Source: Ectobius pallidus
Taxonomy: Eukaryota > Arthropoda > Insecta > Blattodea > Ectobiidae
NCBI GenBank assembly: GCA_964059195.1
Contig: CAXKWD010000011.1
Coordinates: forward strand, 29,371,066 to 29,435,065
Length of the DNA: 64,000 bases
Direction: 5' to 3'
A program made the position numbers and the translations under genes. Below, in pieces: positions 11,336 through 24,953 of the stretch (position 1 is its first letter; each line of letters starts with the position of its first letter). The notes beneath the pieces were generated by a model. That model was given only the letters and a program-made list of their open reading frames with translations. It was not told where the DNA came from and did not search any database.

Positions 11336-12750
11336 TTAAACGGTATATCATTACCATATTAGAATTAAACAACGAAATTAATAAATAATTACTTTCAATA
11401 GCAATTTTAAAACTCTGAAGTAACATCGGGACCTAAAAATGTTTTATCTCCTCTACGATATAAGAGAGAAAGAGGGAGCTGGAATAATTGTTTCTAGGTG
11501 CGGTATCCGGGCAGGAGGCGCTCTAGTGGCCGCAGTAATGGGGGTTCCTGGTGTTTCTGTATGGGCTTGCTTTACCAGCCAACAAATCAATCAAATTGAT
11601 TTACACTTTCGTCACCGCGACCTCGCCGCTGAGACCTTTCGCTTCACTCACACTGAATTGAGAGGCAGTGTCAATTTTATGGCGGCTAAACAGTGCAGAG
11701 GCATTATAATTAAAACTGTGCTCTTTCTGGACTCAGTCACCTGCCATAATAAACAAACATTTTTTTGTTTAAATTCGTAATTATGTGGGTGTTAGAGAGG
11801 AAGAGAAAGGACTGGCGGCACAAAAAGTTCCTTTCATATACATGTATTCAATTTGAAAATTATCACACAAAAATTAGAATAAGCTTAAGAATAGTGTTAC
11901 TTAAGAACAGAAGAAAATTAAAGCACAAGAATCTTGACAAGGAAAGGCAAACTTATAGCTAAAGGGAGTCTTTGCATAGCCAAGGAAGTTACAAATGCCA
12001 ATCTTTTCCTTCTTCTTTCCATATATATTCAATTATTTACTTATTTATTCTTGCGCCTTCCAGATGAATAAATCCCACAGGCCTACCAAAATTGAGACAG
12101 AAAGTTCATTCATAGGGCTACACCAAATTAAAATTCACGAATGGAATTTTTTTTATCTATGGATGATAATACTCGGAAAATGAAATTGTTATTATTAACT
12201 AATTGACTTCCTTTTTAATGTGGAAAAAGTAATTGTATTATTCTTTGTAGTAAATACTCATAAATCACAATGTATGCATAAAACACAAGTCAGAGAAACA
12301 GTTTTAAGATTATACCATTTTTTACAGGTGTATGAACATTTTTAAATTAACAACTTTTAAATAATATAAAAATAAGTACAAAGAACTGAAAACTAAATTT
12401 CTCATAGTATTAAGTCCGTGCTATGCCTAAAAAATCATCCCCAAATTTTTTAAAATGCGAATACTGTCCTCAAATAATAGGAGAAAGTAAATATTACACA
12501 GGAAGCCACATATCCAAAATACTCTTCCAGTATAACTCAGCCTGGTTTTAACTGGCTGACCGCCCTCAATGTATTTATTTATTTATTTATATTTGACTTA
12601 CGTATTTACGCTTAGAAAGTTGCGATTTCTGCGGTCAAAAATTTTAAAATACTATGAACAATTTAAGAAATCAATATAGATGAAAAGTTAAAAACAAATA
12701 TTAAATTATCTTACATGATTAAGTACATAGTTACTGATTATGTCTTTAAG
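11336..12750. other. No recognisable gene
   Basis: Contains chance open frames (the longest 113 codons at 11439-11780) with no domain I can name, and a short TTTA repeat near 12572-12590. Confidence 0.4.
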
Positions 12751-12838
12751 TTCTTTCTTTACCTTAGGTTTACCTCTCCCTTTTAGGGACATTTAAGTGA
12801 CCCACGCCGCCCGGGCCTTACAGAGTCGCGACCTTTCC
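12751..12838 (-). mobile_element. SINE C 3'-end fragment
   Basis: TTTACCTCTCCCTTTTAGGG and GCCGCCCGGGCCTTACAG are the inverse of the SINE C 3' end, next to a short (TTTC)-like tail. Only about 85 bp are preserved, which is heavy 5' truncation. Confidence 0.75.
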
Positions 12839-13043
12839 GGATGTCTTTGAGTTCATCTTTATTAATCAGTGTGAGTGTACGTGGTAAAAAAATAAGAAAG
12901 ACTATAGTGCCCATTGATGTAACACAAACATTTCCATTTCAGTGACAATTTGCATAATTAAAATGCAATTGCTTTTAATATTTTAATTTCATGCTTCAAT
13001 AATTAGTTTGTCGCAAAAATAGCTGGAAGAATGAAAACACTTA

Positions 13044-13771
13044 AACGGTTCGGATGTTCATGACTTGTCATATTTTTATCATGACCTCCATTTTTGCCGC
13101 AAACACAAATTAAACACGAATTGCAAACTTGTTATCCTAATCGGACCGTTTATATTTTGCATATAAAGTAATATTTTTGTCATTTTATGGTACTGGTCAC
13201 ATTTTGGTCATATCTGCTAATTTAACGTCATATTTCAGTTATAACTTCAGTTATAACTTAAAGTATATTTACTAAATGGTCGAGTGAAATTTGAAATTTA
13301 TTTCATTAATTTAAAGTTTATGCTCAATAAATAGGTAACTTAATTTTAAAATTAATAATAATAATAATAATAATAATATGAAGTTCGCACAATGTGCATG
13401 AGTGTTTGAGTTACTCCGTGCTTAGCCTTGTTAGGGAGATGTTATGCGATTATTCATATTTTATAGGGACACACATGGATTACAAAATATTTTTAGCTGA
13501 TGAAGCCAGCAAAGAGGAGAAAATTCTTTAAAATTAGAAATTAATTGCAAGTAAAAATGTAATCACCTGTAAATTGTTAAAAATTTAATATCTGATTGAA
13601 TTCATGTAATATAATTTACCGCTATTAAACGTTTTAAATTGGAACATTATTTTTAGAAACTACGTTCTTTTATTAGGAAATATTTAGGATTTCCAGTCAT
13701 ATATAGTAATTTTAAGGGCATATTTGCAGTCATATTTTCCACTTTTTTAGGTCATAAACATCCGAACCCTA
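13044..13771. mobile_element. Old hAT-like MITE
   Basis: The left end contains GGTTCGGATGTTCATGAC and the right end the inverse, GTCATAAACATCCGAACCC. Subterminal GTCAT-type motifs are repeated throughout (GTCATATTT, GGTCATATC, AGTCATATTTTCC). The ends resemble the family H and CAGGGCCCGG elements. No TSD is preserved, and it contains an (AAT)n run. Confidence 0.55.
13345..13378. repeat. (AAT)n microsatellite
   Basis: About ten AAT units inside the old hAT-like element. Confidence 0.9.
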
Positions 13772-13818
13772 CGAGGTAGGTCCTACATGCTATCATTTCA
13801 ATACTGAACTTCAAAGTC

Positions 13819-13819
<1 letters not shown>

Positions 13820-13855
<36 letters not shown>
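13820..13855. repeat. (ATT)n microsatellite
   Basis: About twelve uninterrupted ATT units. Confidence 0.95.
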
Positions 13856-13856
<1 letters not shown>

Positions 13857-13859
13857 ACT

Positions 13860-15452
13860 AATCTTAGGACTACATTCATCAAGAGTCCTAAAATAAATCG
13901 TTGGTCCTCGGTGTGTCTAAGAAAATGAAATTGCCCTAACGAAAGAAAGAGTTGGACCACCTTGGTTGGCATAACTGATTCCCGACAGTGGATGCGACAC
14001 TAGTGTAGTGAGGAATACCAACCGTCTTAGTTACGGGTGAAGGTTGGTATGAAAATGGTGTTCCTAAATAATTAACGCCAGGAGTTAAGTTATCGAAATA
14101 TGTGGTAATAAGTTATTTTCAAAACCGTTCGCGTGTGCATTTTCAAAGGAGTAGTTCTGGGTTGTAATGATAATAATTCTGAAAGCCCTAGCTACCAGAT
14201 AATTAAAGTTTCGGGAACACAGCGAGTGAAGAAAACCCAAGTTAATGAGACAAACAATAGCAAACAAATAGTTGAACACGTTACAAAGGTAGACATTGGG
14301 GGAAGTTGGGGCCCTCATCTTTACTCCATGACGGCCCGCGGGAACAATTCAAGACTCCCCCTTCCCCCGACTTTCATCCTGCTTGCTTAGCCCCGAAGAA
14401 GAAACCCTGCTTGTAGGGAAGGGTCTTGTAAACGGTCTGTATAATGGAGGAGGTTTACTCTAGCGAGGCCAAAACTTGGCAAAACTTGTGTGTGTGTGTG
14501 TGTGTACTACCTAGCTAACTCCGGACCTGCCCTTGTATTTGTACTTTTGAAACCACTCCTTGCTCTTCTTACTTCTGCCTAGCATGCTCAAGTCAAGTTT
14601 GAGTTAAGTTTTGCTCACTTTAACGTACTACATAAACAAACCAAGATACCTGAACCATGGGTCAAGCTTTCTTCCTTAAACTGTACCAATTTCCCTTCAA
14701 CTTTCCGCGAAAGAAACTAACTACGACAAGAAATTAAGATAGAATTAATTCGAAAACTTCCCGTATTTCGTTTATGGAACTTTTTCATCTCAAGTTCCTG
14801 AGCTTCAGGGCGAACGGAAAGATTAGCGGAAGGAGCAGTTTAAAAAAAATGTAATGACCGTGCAATATGTAAGTTAAGTAATGTCAAGAGCAGTGCTACA
14901 GGTAAGGTTTGGGTACACAGTGAATATCAAAATTGCAATGCGAAATCTTAATACATTTTATATTTTGTAGCTATATTATGTGGGAGAGAAATAAGAGTAG
15001 CGTTTTATTTCTGCAGAATTTGTAAACTAAATTGTTACAGATTTCTTCCCGATTTCTAAACGTTTAGGTACCCAGGGAATGTAGGCATACTTTAATTTTA
15101 TCTTGGAGATTGCAGTTTATTTGTATAGGAAATATTTTGAAACACGTAATAAAATATAACAAGAGTGAAAACATTTCCACTCTCCAAATAAAAAAAATCT
15201 AAATTAGTAGAAAAATCACATTAAATGGAAATTTCAAGAGAAATATCACACGTAAAAAGACTTATTAGCTTACTGATATTAGGGAGAAACTATTATTACT
15301 GCATGCAAATAAATCAGATAATAAAGTTCTAGTCCTGAGTTATCAGCAGCCACCGATAGAAACTATCATACCTGAAAATCAGTTACTTATCATCCCAATT
15401 CAGTGACAAAACTTTCTCTCTTATTTAAAGATGAATCTAAAAAAAAATAATA
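13860..15452. other. No recognisable gene; small (TG)n at 14487-14505
   Basis: Two overlapping opposite-strand open frames at 14085-14390 (77 and 85 codons) lack recognisable motifs. Nothing else was identified. Confidence 0.4.
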
Positions 15453-15913
15453 ACTTCTTCTTCTCTTTCGTAGTTTTACCTCTCCCTTGTAGGGACCTTT
15501 ATGCGGCCTGCGCGGCCCGGGCCTTACCGGACCGCGACCTGTCGGGAGAGGAATGAACTATGGATCACAACACAGACATATTTTTTTGACCAGACAAGGA
15601 CATGGAGGGCCTCCCCGGATGAGTGATCAGCCCAATGCCGGGGACACCTCCGAGACAACACGAACATATAGGACGAGACACACTATTCACACACACATTC
15701 ACTCCGAACAAGGAGAGGATGGGGATGAAGATGATAATGACGGCCAGATGATATTCAGGGACCACAAGGGCCTAAAGTTACCTGACATTTGTCTCACAGG
15801 TGAGGGAAAACCCCGGAAAAAACCTCACCTAGGTAACTTGTCCCGACCAGGAATCGAACCCGGGCCCGCTGCGTGAGAGGAGCGAACGCATCCCCTGAGC
15901 CACAGCGGTGGAC
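15453..15913 (-). mobile_element. SINE C, full length, minus strand
   Basis: The most complete copy in the window, about 460 bp. The minus strand starts GTCCACCGCTGTGGCTCAGG (A box), then GGGTTCGATTCC (B box), then the body with ACCTAGGTGAGG, TGTGAGACAAATGTCAGG, CTCGGAGGTGTCCCC and CATCCGGGGAGGCCCTCCAT. It ends CAAGGGAGAGGTAAAACTAC plus an (AGA)-rich tail. A tRNA-derived head plus Pol III boxes is the defining SINE structure; mobilisation would need a LINE in trans. The plus-strand open frame through it (15553-15876) is not a gene. Confidence 0.92.

Positions 15914-15953
<40 letters not shown>
15914..15953. repeat. (AAT)n microsatellite abutting SINE C
   Basis: Thirteen or so AAT units directly at the 5' end of the SINE. 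SINE C at 48341 also sits against an (ATT)n tract. Confidence 0.95.
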
Positions 15954-15966
15954 TTAATAATGATAA

Positions 15967-16050
15967 AATTCTGAGAAGGTACCAGGTATCCAACCCGAAC
16001 TGCGGATTAGTCGTCAACAACGCTAGCCACTAGACCATACATGCGGTCAA
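15967..16050 (-). mobile_element. tRNA-like SINE head, decayed
   Basis: The minus strand reads GTATGGTCTAGTGGCTAGCG (A box region) and a degenerate B box, GTTCGGGTTGGATACC. No body was recognised. Confidence 0.5.
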
Positions 16051-17027
16051 AGATAAATTAGTATTTTCGACAGTTTTTAATTTTCAATTTAGCGTTCTTA
16101 CTTAGGATTTTGACATATGTTAACTTCTTTTACGTTCATATGAAAGAATACCCATTTTAGGCCTAAGCTGTACTAAGTCAAAAAGCTTATAGACATAAAT
16201 AATAAATACACCTTTGGTAAAAGCGGGTTAAAAAAAAAATTTAGGGCTATAATTCTCACGTGGAAATGTTAATTTAATTTCACCGACAGGTAGAGAGAGT
16301 GACTTAGTTTTCGGATGTAGAACTTCAATTTCCTCGCTATCATGGCCACCGACAGAAGAGCGTAGAGGGAGATGGTCAGGCGCGAGTTCTTACCAATAAA
16401 TCCCTCAGCCTGACGGATTGGAAGTACTTGGCGTCTTGAATAATCATTCCCATGCACACAGCGTACGACTCCATATCTCGCCTTGCAAACCCTCCTAATT
16501 TATTCCTTAGTTTCCATCGTCATCGCCGCCTGCCGCCTGTCTCACTCGCATATCATCTTCTATTCTTTTCCCATCCTTCCACAGCTCACGAACAATTCGC
16601 AGTGATTCACAATGATGTCTGTTCGCTCGGCTCTAAGATAATCCAAAGAAAAAAAAAATCCCTTTCAACTGAAATTTTCAACCAATTCCCCCCTTTATCG
16701 TGTGAAGTTTAGTGCCTAACCTGTCCGACTGAGTGTGTATCACTGCACAAGCTGATATTAAAGCTGTTTCCACTATAGTGCGTTCCAGTTTATCACAAAG
16801 TCGCTAACTCAGTGATGGAGATACAAACACGCGTTCACACACACACAACTCATCTTCATTTTCCTGCAGCATCACCCGCGCAGAATTACTGCAGCTGACT
16901 GAAGAGGACATTCAAGCTGTTTATAACATTTAACTCTCTCAGCTCACAAAAAGTTATGCGTGTTGCTTAAAGCGTTTTCAGGCGTCACAATGGAATATAT
17001 ATATAAAATACAAATATCCTCTATAAT
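16051..17027. other. No recognisable feature
   Basis: Short open frames at 16269-16712 on both strands carry no motif. No repeat end was seen. Confidence 0.4.
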
Positions 17028-17041
17028 CTCTATTCTATATT

Positions 17042-17223
17042 GGTTGGTTGGTTGGTATATAGTTATTTAACGACGGGGATATACTGCAACTTAGGCATCT
17101 GACCGTCACCGGTGTGACGAAAGTTTGTGCCGCAGGAGTTCTTTTACATGCCAGTAAATCTACTGAATGAGCCTATCACATTTATACATACATAAATTCC
17201 ATCGATCTGGGCCAGGATCGAAC
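17042..17223 (-). mobile_element. SINE B, 5'-truncated, with 14 bp TSD
   Basis: On the minus strand it runs from the B-box region (GGTTCGATCCTGG) through the body to the CAACCAACCAA tail. Flanks are CTCTATTCTATATT at 17028-17041 and CTCTATTCTACATT at 17224-17237, a TSD with one mismatch. Confidence 0.85.
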
Positions 17224-17237
17224 CTCTATTCTACATT

Positions 17238-17744
17238 CATCTTTCAAACGTGAATATCACGCTAATATTCAATTATAAATGACATTTAGGCATAGATTAG
17301 GAACAATGCATTATGAATATACAGTCTGTATATCAAAAGTAAATATGATTCACAAGAAAACCTATAATCCTTCTTTAGTCTCCAAGACCTGTACTTCAGA
17401 AAATTGATTCTCGGTAATTATGAATTTATTGAAAATATCTGTTTTAATTATTAGTTTTACACTACAGTATCTCTAATTAAAAAACCTACAGAATTTCTAA
17501 TACTTGTCCAAACACTATTCAAACAATTCGTTCTAAAATTCTCACATAATACATAATACCAATAGTCCCCTGCAACTAAAAAGAAATGCGGCTAAGTTTT
17601 TCAGATATTGGCGTTTTTTAGTTTCGCGTTCACTGAACTCTTCCAAAGAATTAAATAAGAAATAATTTAAAATATAGAGTTCCATAGAGATCCTGAGTTG
17701 TATCTATTGTGTTCCAAAGCAGTAAGATAATTCTAAGGAGAAAT
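17238..17744. other. No recognisable feature
   Basis: AT-rich sequence with nothing recognised. Confidence 0.4.
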
Positions 17745-17860
17745 CTCCTTCTCATCCGGCACTACAACCGAGGCAGAATTTTGGCCTCTCCAACAATAGC
17801 TTTCCATCGGTCACGATCCTGGGTAACAGACCTGCAGGGTCGTATGTTCATGGTAATCTA
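17745..17860 (-). mobile_element. Possible LINE 3'-region fragment
   Basis: CTCATCCGGCACTACAACC, GGCCTCTCCAACAATAGC and CCATCGGTCACGATCCTGGG resemble the antisense of a 3' segment common downstream of arthropod LINE reverse transcriptases. This is from memory of such repeats and has no internal proof. Confidence 0.3.
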
Positions 17861-17870
17861 ATCTAATGAG

Positions 17871-18644
17871 CAGGGCCCGGATTCTTAGGTTTTAAATCAT
17901 TTTGTTCCTTGCTAGCTACCCAGGATATTTTAACATAATTATCCGTTTCATTACAATGGCTGTCACATAGTCCAATGATATAAAACCTAGAAATGGCTAA
18001 ATAAGATGTTAGAAACTAACAATGGCTAAAATTGTGTTTAATTAAAATACGATAAAATACTTAAACTAATAATATGTAATTAATATAATTATTACTGTTA
18101 TACTAAAAATAAATTACTTTTCAAATATCTGTCCCAATTTTTCCTTGCTCTCCGTTACCAGTAACCTACAACAGTAAGAGAAAATATAGCAATGCATTTT
18201 GATCCCCATTGCCCCAGTAAAGGAAATCGTCAGAAATCCGAAATCCCCTGTTTCTTTAGAAGCAAATTAAAGGCATTCTTAAGAAGCTTACATTTGCAGT
18301 TTATTCACAATGTTTGCACCAGTAAGACGCCGAAAGTTAAGTGTACTAAAAGTTGGTTAATTAATTGAAAAACGTTCTTGTTGAGTTTATGTGGTGGAGT
18401 TTGGTAATTCTAAAATTAATTATAAACTATTGAAAATTATGCAAAAAGTGTTCCTATAGTTTCCTGGTTAAGAGCCATAGGATCCTAAATAAAAATAAAA
18501 TTAGCAATTATATTTATTCAATGTGTTTATTGTATTTATTACAGTAAAACTTAAAAAAATCGTTTAAAACAAGAAAAATAAAAATAAAACTATTTTAACA
18601 TGTTTAAAAACTAAAACAGGGTTTATTATAAAAGCCGGGCCCTT
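17871..18644. mobile_element. Possible old CAGGGCCCGG hAT element
   Basis: CAGGGCCCGGATTCTTAGG at the left and AAAAGCCGGGCCCTT at the right form short inverted ends like those of the well-supported element at 36830-37492. The flanking 8-mers do not match, so the pairing of these two ends is tentative. Confidence 0.4.
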
Positions 18645-18719
18645 TAAAATATATCATACCACTACTTTGATATAATTCTTTACTTAACTAGATCTGTAAT
18701 AACCTAAGGCCAATGACTG

Positions 18720-19215
18720 TTTAGTAATAAAAAAAAACAAAGGCACACAGTAGAAGCGAATAAGAGTACATTACGACAATGTTAAAAATCCGCAGATAAA
18801 GACCGAAAGGAAATTAAAAAAAAAAAACACAGAAAAAATTGAGGGCTCAATAGATTTTTAGAACCTTGAAACAAGCGACAATGAAACGAAGTAAAGCCTA
18901 CATAAATAACACACAAGGGTAAATGTAATATCAGCAAGGTCACCAAAGTCAAATTTAGAGTCACTTTTTCATATGAGTGAGGGAAAAGAATGAATGAATG
19001 AACGATATTAAGGAAAATTTAGGTAATGGAAATAAATAACCAAATAGAGATGCTGAAAGTAAAAAAGCAAAAACCAAACATCTAAATAAAAATAAGAAAA
19101 CAGACCAAACAGTAATAGAAACAAGGGAAAAGTACGTTGAAACAGAATCATACACATGGCAAAGAAAATTGTATAAATATAAGATCGGAAAAAGTAAACG
19201 GATAGTAAGAAAGTA
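18720..19215. other. Purine-rich (A/G) plus strand
   Basis: About 500 bp in which the plus strand is mostly A and G with few T or C. This makes long pyrimidine-rich minus-strand open frames rich in Leu, Phe and Ser, which are not genes. Compare 40090-41370. Confidence 0.5.
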
Positions 19216-19893
19216 GGGGTATAATTTTCCTTACGGTACTTTGTTGTGTTGCTCATGGGGGTGGGGGGTTACCAGGTCGTACAAATGGTTATTACTGATC
19301 GACTTCTGATCAGTTAAAGCTATATCATAAAGTGAGAACAATAATAATAACCTCTCATTCCGAAGAGCAATTTTATAGAATCAATGTGCGAAGAAACGGT
19401 AGCTGATACTGCAGTATCACAACCCACATTCTGTTAAAATTTAATCAGCTTAAATAGTAAGAACAAAATCTTTTCAAGGAGGATGAGACTGGAAATCACA
19501 GTATGTATAGGCCTACTCTACGAACTACACTACTATCTCGGGACTATGCAGTATGTCCAATACTTCCGTCAAATGTTGGGCAGACAACAGCATTTAACAG
19601 AAGAGCTCATTATTTCCAACCTAGCATAATTTTATTAGCAGTTGCTTGAATACAAGTTGGGGGTAAATAGTTTCTATCATATTTGACTGAACGAAGCGGA
19701 AACCCTTTTAATTCCACCGTTCGGCATTTCGTTTAGTTTGTTACGCAGTTATGATGAAAAAGAGTCGTACGATTTTCTTCAAATTTGGTATGAATGTGAC
19801 GTATCTGTAAAGATTTTTATTTTTGATTCTGTATCAATATGGTTGCCGTTTTAACAGCTACGTTTCGTGTAATTTTCAGCTTAAAAAAAATTA

Positions 19894-19898
<5 letters not shown>

Positions 19899-19960
<62 letters not shown>
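19899..19960. repeat. (TA)n microsatellite
   Basis: About 30 uninterrupted AT units. Confidence 0.97.
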
Positions 19961-19963
<3 letters not shown>

Positions 19964-22900
19964 TATATATACATATATATTCTAGCCAAACGGTTCATTT
20001 TATAAAAATATGAAGTCTGCTTCCACTCTGGAGTGCGAATTTTATACAACTTTGTTTTCTAGTACATTAAGTAACTCTTGGCATTTCGCAGTTCATAAAT
20101 TTGTTTTTTACGTTGTCACGATCAAACGTGTTGTTAGATTTTTTTAAATTTTGCATGAATTTTCCATGAAGTCATTAAAAAAAGCATAAGGTCTGTGTAA
20201 GGATTTTAATTTTGATTGTGTTTCAAGATGAAAGTCGTTTTAACTAATGGAGAACGGATATTAGATTTTTTGACGAGAGGTCTACTGTTCTCAGAAATAC
20301 AAGTTTATTATTGAGAAATTTGGTTTATGTTGTAATTACTTTTATGTGGTACATATTGTCACAAAAAAGTCAGGTTTATGTAGTAACTCATTGCAGAGTT
20401 GTAGCAATTGAGGCAAGTGCTTACGCTAGATCTGTTCTTTTGATACAATAAGTTATGCAAGTCAGCAAAATTTCAGTTTGGAGTTTGGCTTTCATTCCTC
20501 TACTGTAAATTTGGACAAAAGGAGGTTCTTGATGGACGAAGAAACTGAAAAGTAGCTTTAGATATCTGATTGTGATTGCGACGACCAGTTATATAATAAA
20601 TAATAATAATTCTAATAATATGCTTAATAATATGAATAATAATAAAAACGGAGAAGCAGAATTTATATCCAATTTTCATATAACTTACAATCCAATTATC
20701 ATGAAGTGGTTTACATTGAAAGTATTTGCGGGCAATTTACTGTGCATATATGATCTACACGCCACGTTAAGGGGAACACATTCGCTGTTTTCATGTACAC
20801 GCTTTTATAAAATTCTTGGTTGAGTGCTCGAGCTTACGACGCCGTTTTCACGTGGGCTTGGAGAAGAAGATGCAATCCTAGAGACATATGACAAGTATTA
20901 TGAAGTTTGTAGGCTGAGTTCTGTAACATCTTACCTCTAACCCCCACCATCCCCTGGGGTTCATTGCTTCTCTAACTACACCGGTATTCTCTATCTTAGC
21001 CCAACTTATTCCTTCGGCTTTCTTACAATATAATCTGTTTACTGCAAGTTCGACGCTATCTAACCTGGAATAATTAGGCGAAATAAAAAAGTGGCACGGT
21101 ATATGAATAATGACTTTTGGAGAGTCATCAGTCATTACTTTAACCTTTGAAGTGAATATTCGTGTAATGTCATATCATTTCGTGTTAACATGGGACCTGA
21201 AGATGGCGGAATAGCCGAAATATAGTCCACAAAATACGAAAGTTGTTTTATAAAATTGACAGCTATAGTTTTTCTTAGTAATTTTTTTATAATATTGACA
21301 AGTATAAATTTTAGATTTGACAAAGCTATGAGCTGATATTTTAACAAGAACATTTTATACGAGGAAATAGATGGAATTATTTTTTACACTTAATATGGTA
21401 ATTTTTATATTTTTATGAATTAATCAAGGATCAATTTGAAGATTTCGAAAGAACGTCACCAGCCTTATAAAGTTATAATAAATAATTGTCGTCAACTCAA
21501 AAAGAGTTATTCTTTATTACCACATGTTAAATGGTTTGAGAACGCTTCAAAAGCGAGCCGAAAACACTAACATAGCCTACATAGACCTACTATTAAAAAA
21601 AGCATAATTTTCCAAGACTGATATTCACCCCTTTTCGTTGACGGAATCTGAATTCAGACACAATACCAGAATTTAGTTTTATAATGTCGTCTAATATCAA
21701 TAATGATCACCAGAACTAAATATTCAATAAGTATTTATCAAATTTTTGTATTCCAAAGAAAGTTACGACTCCTGAAAATACCCTTTTAAAGGTCGAGTGG
21801 TTATTCGTGCGACTCATATTCCGATTACTCCTATCTGAAGACTCTGGATATTATTTCGACTAGAGCTTTATAAATCAGTCATAATATAACAAAATTTTTC
21901 CAATAAAATTATACCTCCAATAAGAAATACCGGTATTTTACAATTTCAATTTATTGGTATTTAAAATATTTCCTAAACAAATAAAATACAATTTTTATAA
22001 CCGTTAAAATGCATAAAAATCGTGATGATGACTTAGCAAAAAGCATTCTCTATAAACTGATATCCAGATGTCAATCAATGAGCAGGGAAGTTTCATCCGA
22101 GAGCCTTGCTTGGATAACAGAAGTTAATTTAAAATCAGAATACCTGTCACTACTGTAGTCCGAAGTATTTCAAGATATCTGCTGAGTGAGAACGGACTAT
22201 AAGGTGCGTCAAGGAGTTGTGAATCCTTATGGTGTACAGCTAATGTTCAATATCTATAAAGATGGAATGGGCGGGCTGGTGTTGGGAAATTCTTCGGGAT
22301 TCCAAGTAAGAAAGCTCTCCAGAGCAAGCCAGGGGGAACAAGGGGGAAGTTCTTGTTGTAATCTTTGTGTAGATTGTTATTGCGGGGCTGTTTCCCCCAC
22401 CACCTCCGCCAAGAACATGAATATTACCACCGTTCTCTAACCTAACCTCGAGGCGTTAGAGCTATTAAAAGCTAGCAAGCCCTAATGAAGTAACCATCTC
22501 GAAAACTCGCATCGTGCTTTAATGTTCTTTCGGGTTTTTTCTAATGACACACTCCGCCAATGATGCCTTGGTAAAACTTTCTATACACGAACCAAAATGA
22601 AGGAAATGATGTTGGATTCGCCCCCACCTCCCAGGCCGTCCTCCCTCTTCTTCTAGGCCATTTGTTTGACACCAAGAGACTGTAAAGTTAATTTAACTCA
22701 ATATTGATTTGATGAGGTTCACTTTTTTCTTCCCTACGTAGCCTTCTTTTCCTTTCTTCTTCTCACAATTGATATATTTCACGTTCATCTCTCGGATACA
22801 TTATATATTGTAAGAGCACCCAACTTTTAATCAAAAGCTTTATCCTTAATAACTTGGCTGCCCCCGCCTTCCATCTTGATTTGCCGACGCCATATTTTAC

Positions 22901-24953
22901 AGAAGAGACACTCTTGTGTACTCATGGGTGAATTTTTATTATCCTGTGTATAATTGTGATATTCGCTCTTGCTCACACCACGGTAATCTTATTAATGTCC
23001 TCCACAAGCTCTTGTGAGCAATCTGGATGCTCAAAGAATTCTGAGCAGACAGCTACTTTTTTCTTGCAGGCAACGATGTGCAAACAAGGAAGAAGTTTTA
23101 CTACTTATTTTCCAAGAAAAATCATACTACTGACTATTCTGTGTTTGTAAATGCCCAAAATATTAAACTACGATGATATACCATGATATAGGCGTAGTAT
23201 ATACTTAAAATATGAGTCTCTGGAATTATAACTCACAATATCCGAAATCTTACATTTTGAGAAACAAAACAAAATCACAGTGTTAATCACAATAACTTGA
23301 ACAAATCTATCTCATGTCATACAGAGCTTACATGAACATGTTATGGCTAGATTAGTAGATTATAAATTATTCTGAGGCTTCACAGATAAACTTTTTTTTT
23401 TTTAAATTTACAACTTATAGCATTGGATGTGATTTACCGCAAAGTATTGTCCCAGAATTTTCTTTATTTCAAACAATGATACTTTTGAAAGAATAAAGAA
23501 ATTTGCAAGTCCTGATTTCAATTAAAGCTAATAGGCCTACATTGTTGCATTTTCCCAAGCACAATGGACCAAACAGCCTAAAAGGTATAATTTTTAAGAA
23601 ACTGTTAAACAATGGAACTAATCCGAATTCCCACAGAGTTAAAAAATAAATCCAATTTTGAAACTATTGCCTTTACCAGATTTTAGAAAAGTGCTAGAGG
23701 AAATTTCCTACACATTCCAGATTGTTTCTGTAAAATTTCATGCAGTTTGATGAACAAATGTGTGAGCTAGGCTGACATAATAGGCCTGCTGCAGTATAAA
23801 TGAATTAATTTGTCATAAACAAATAATGAAAAATTGTCATGAAATAGTACTGAAAATATGTTTGTTTAAAAGTTATAAAAACAGAGACAATTTTAAAGTG
23901 TATTACCATGGATAATAACATTTGGTATAATGTTAAGTGTAAGTCACCACTTTCAAGTGTCTGTGCCCGAGATTAAGCTGGGTGCGAGACACCTTCCAAA
24001 TATTTTCACTTTCTTTGGAAAGAAACCAGGAAGTTCAAAAACAATTATCCAGCGGCTAATTTGTATAAATGCCACCAGTGTAATAGCGCTCGCTGTTAGA
24101 GAGAACTCAATTCGAAAGTGTTCATGTCCGAAGCAACTTTGAAATGTTCGTGTCAGAATGGATAACTCATATCCATTGCGCAGCTGGATTGTCCCGTGCG
24201 CAGCGGCGTTGAAATTCTCTGCAAGTTACCGCACAATTCAAGGGATTATTTCAAACTTGCTTTTGGGGTTATAAAATTACTCCAATGTTATTAGGAAGGT
24301 TTAAGTAGGTATGCATTTTTCGAAAATAATATTTTTTAATTCTTAAAGAATCGGACAACACAAAGCAGCTAACACATAAACCTCAAAGGCCAAAAATCTT
24401 ACAAGTAGTCACATGACACTATCTATTGTGCAAACTCCAAAGTTTATTTTGTTTATTTTTCAATTGTAGTATAAAATTTTCCAGGAAATTTAATTTTACT
24501 TCGTGACAAATAAAAATCGAACCTTGAACTAATTGTTAAATCAAAATTAAGACTGGAGTGTAGGTAGACCTAGAACAGCAGGAGGCAAGAGCAATACACG
24601 ATCACAAGTACCTAAGAGGGGAGGTTTTTGCCCATGGAAATGTGGAAATCTGGCAGAATTTAGGATCTACATACAGTACCACTATCACACTATCCATCTG
24701 CACCACGGGATCCGTATGCTTCTATTACTTATCTCTACTTCAGTAAGCATACATTCAATCAAGTGGAGCAGAACATCCGATTAAACTCTGGTTTGTCGGG
24801 TCACATGGCACACGCCGCTATCACAGCCGCCTATTAAAACACGCATGCGCACTTCGAGGCTATTACACCACCACATTAAACACTTTACACCTAAACAACT
24901 ACCACACCAGCCAGGCTTAGTTTCTAAATATACGAGGGTTATCCAATAAATAA
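19961..24953. other. Long stretch without recognisable features
   Basis: Five kilobases with only a loose (AAT) run at 20595-20645 and chance open frames up to 85 codons. No SINE heads, TIRs, LINE motifs or convincing exons were seen. It could hold introns or intergenic DNA of a host locus. Confidence 0.4.

Noticed and set aside
15553..15876. Protein with SRPGIEPGPAA-like end
   Set aside because: Antisense translation of SINE C; the B box gives the GIEPG-type residues seen in many false predictions.
22435..22447. Telomere-like CTAACCTAACC
   Set aside because: Only two units of the insect CCTAA repeat; expected by chance in 64 kb.
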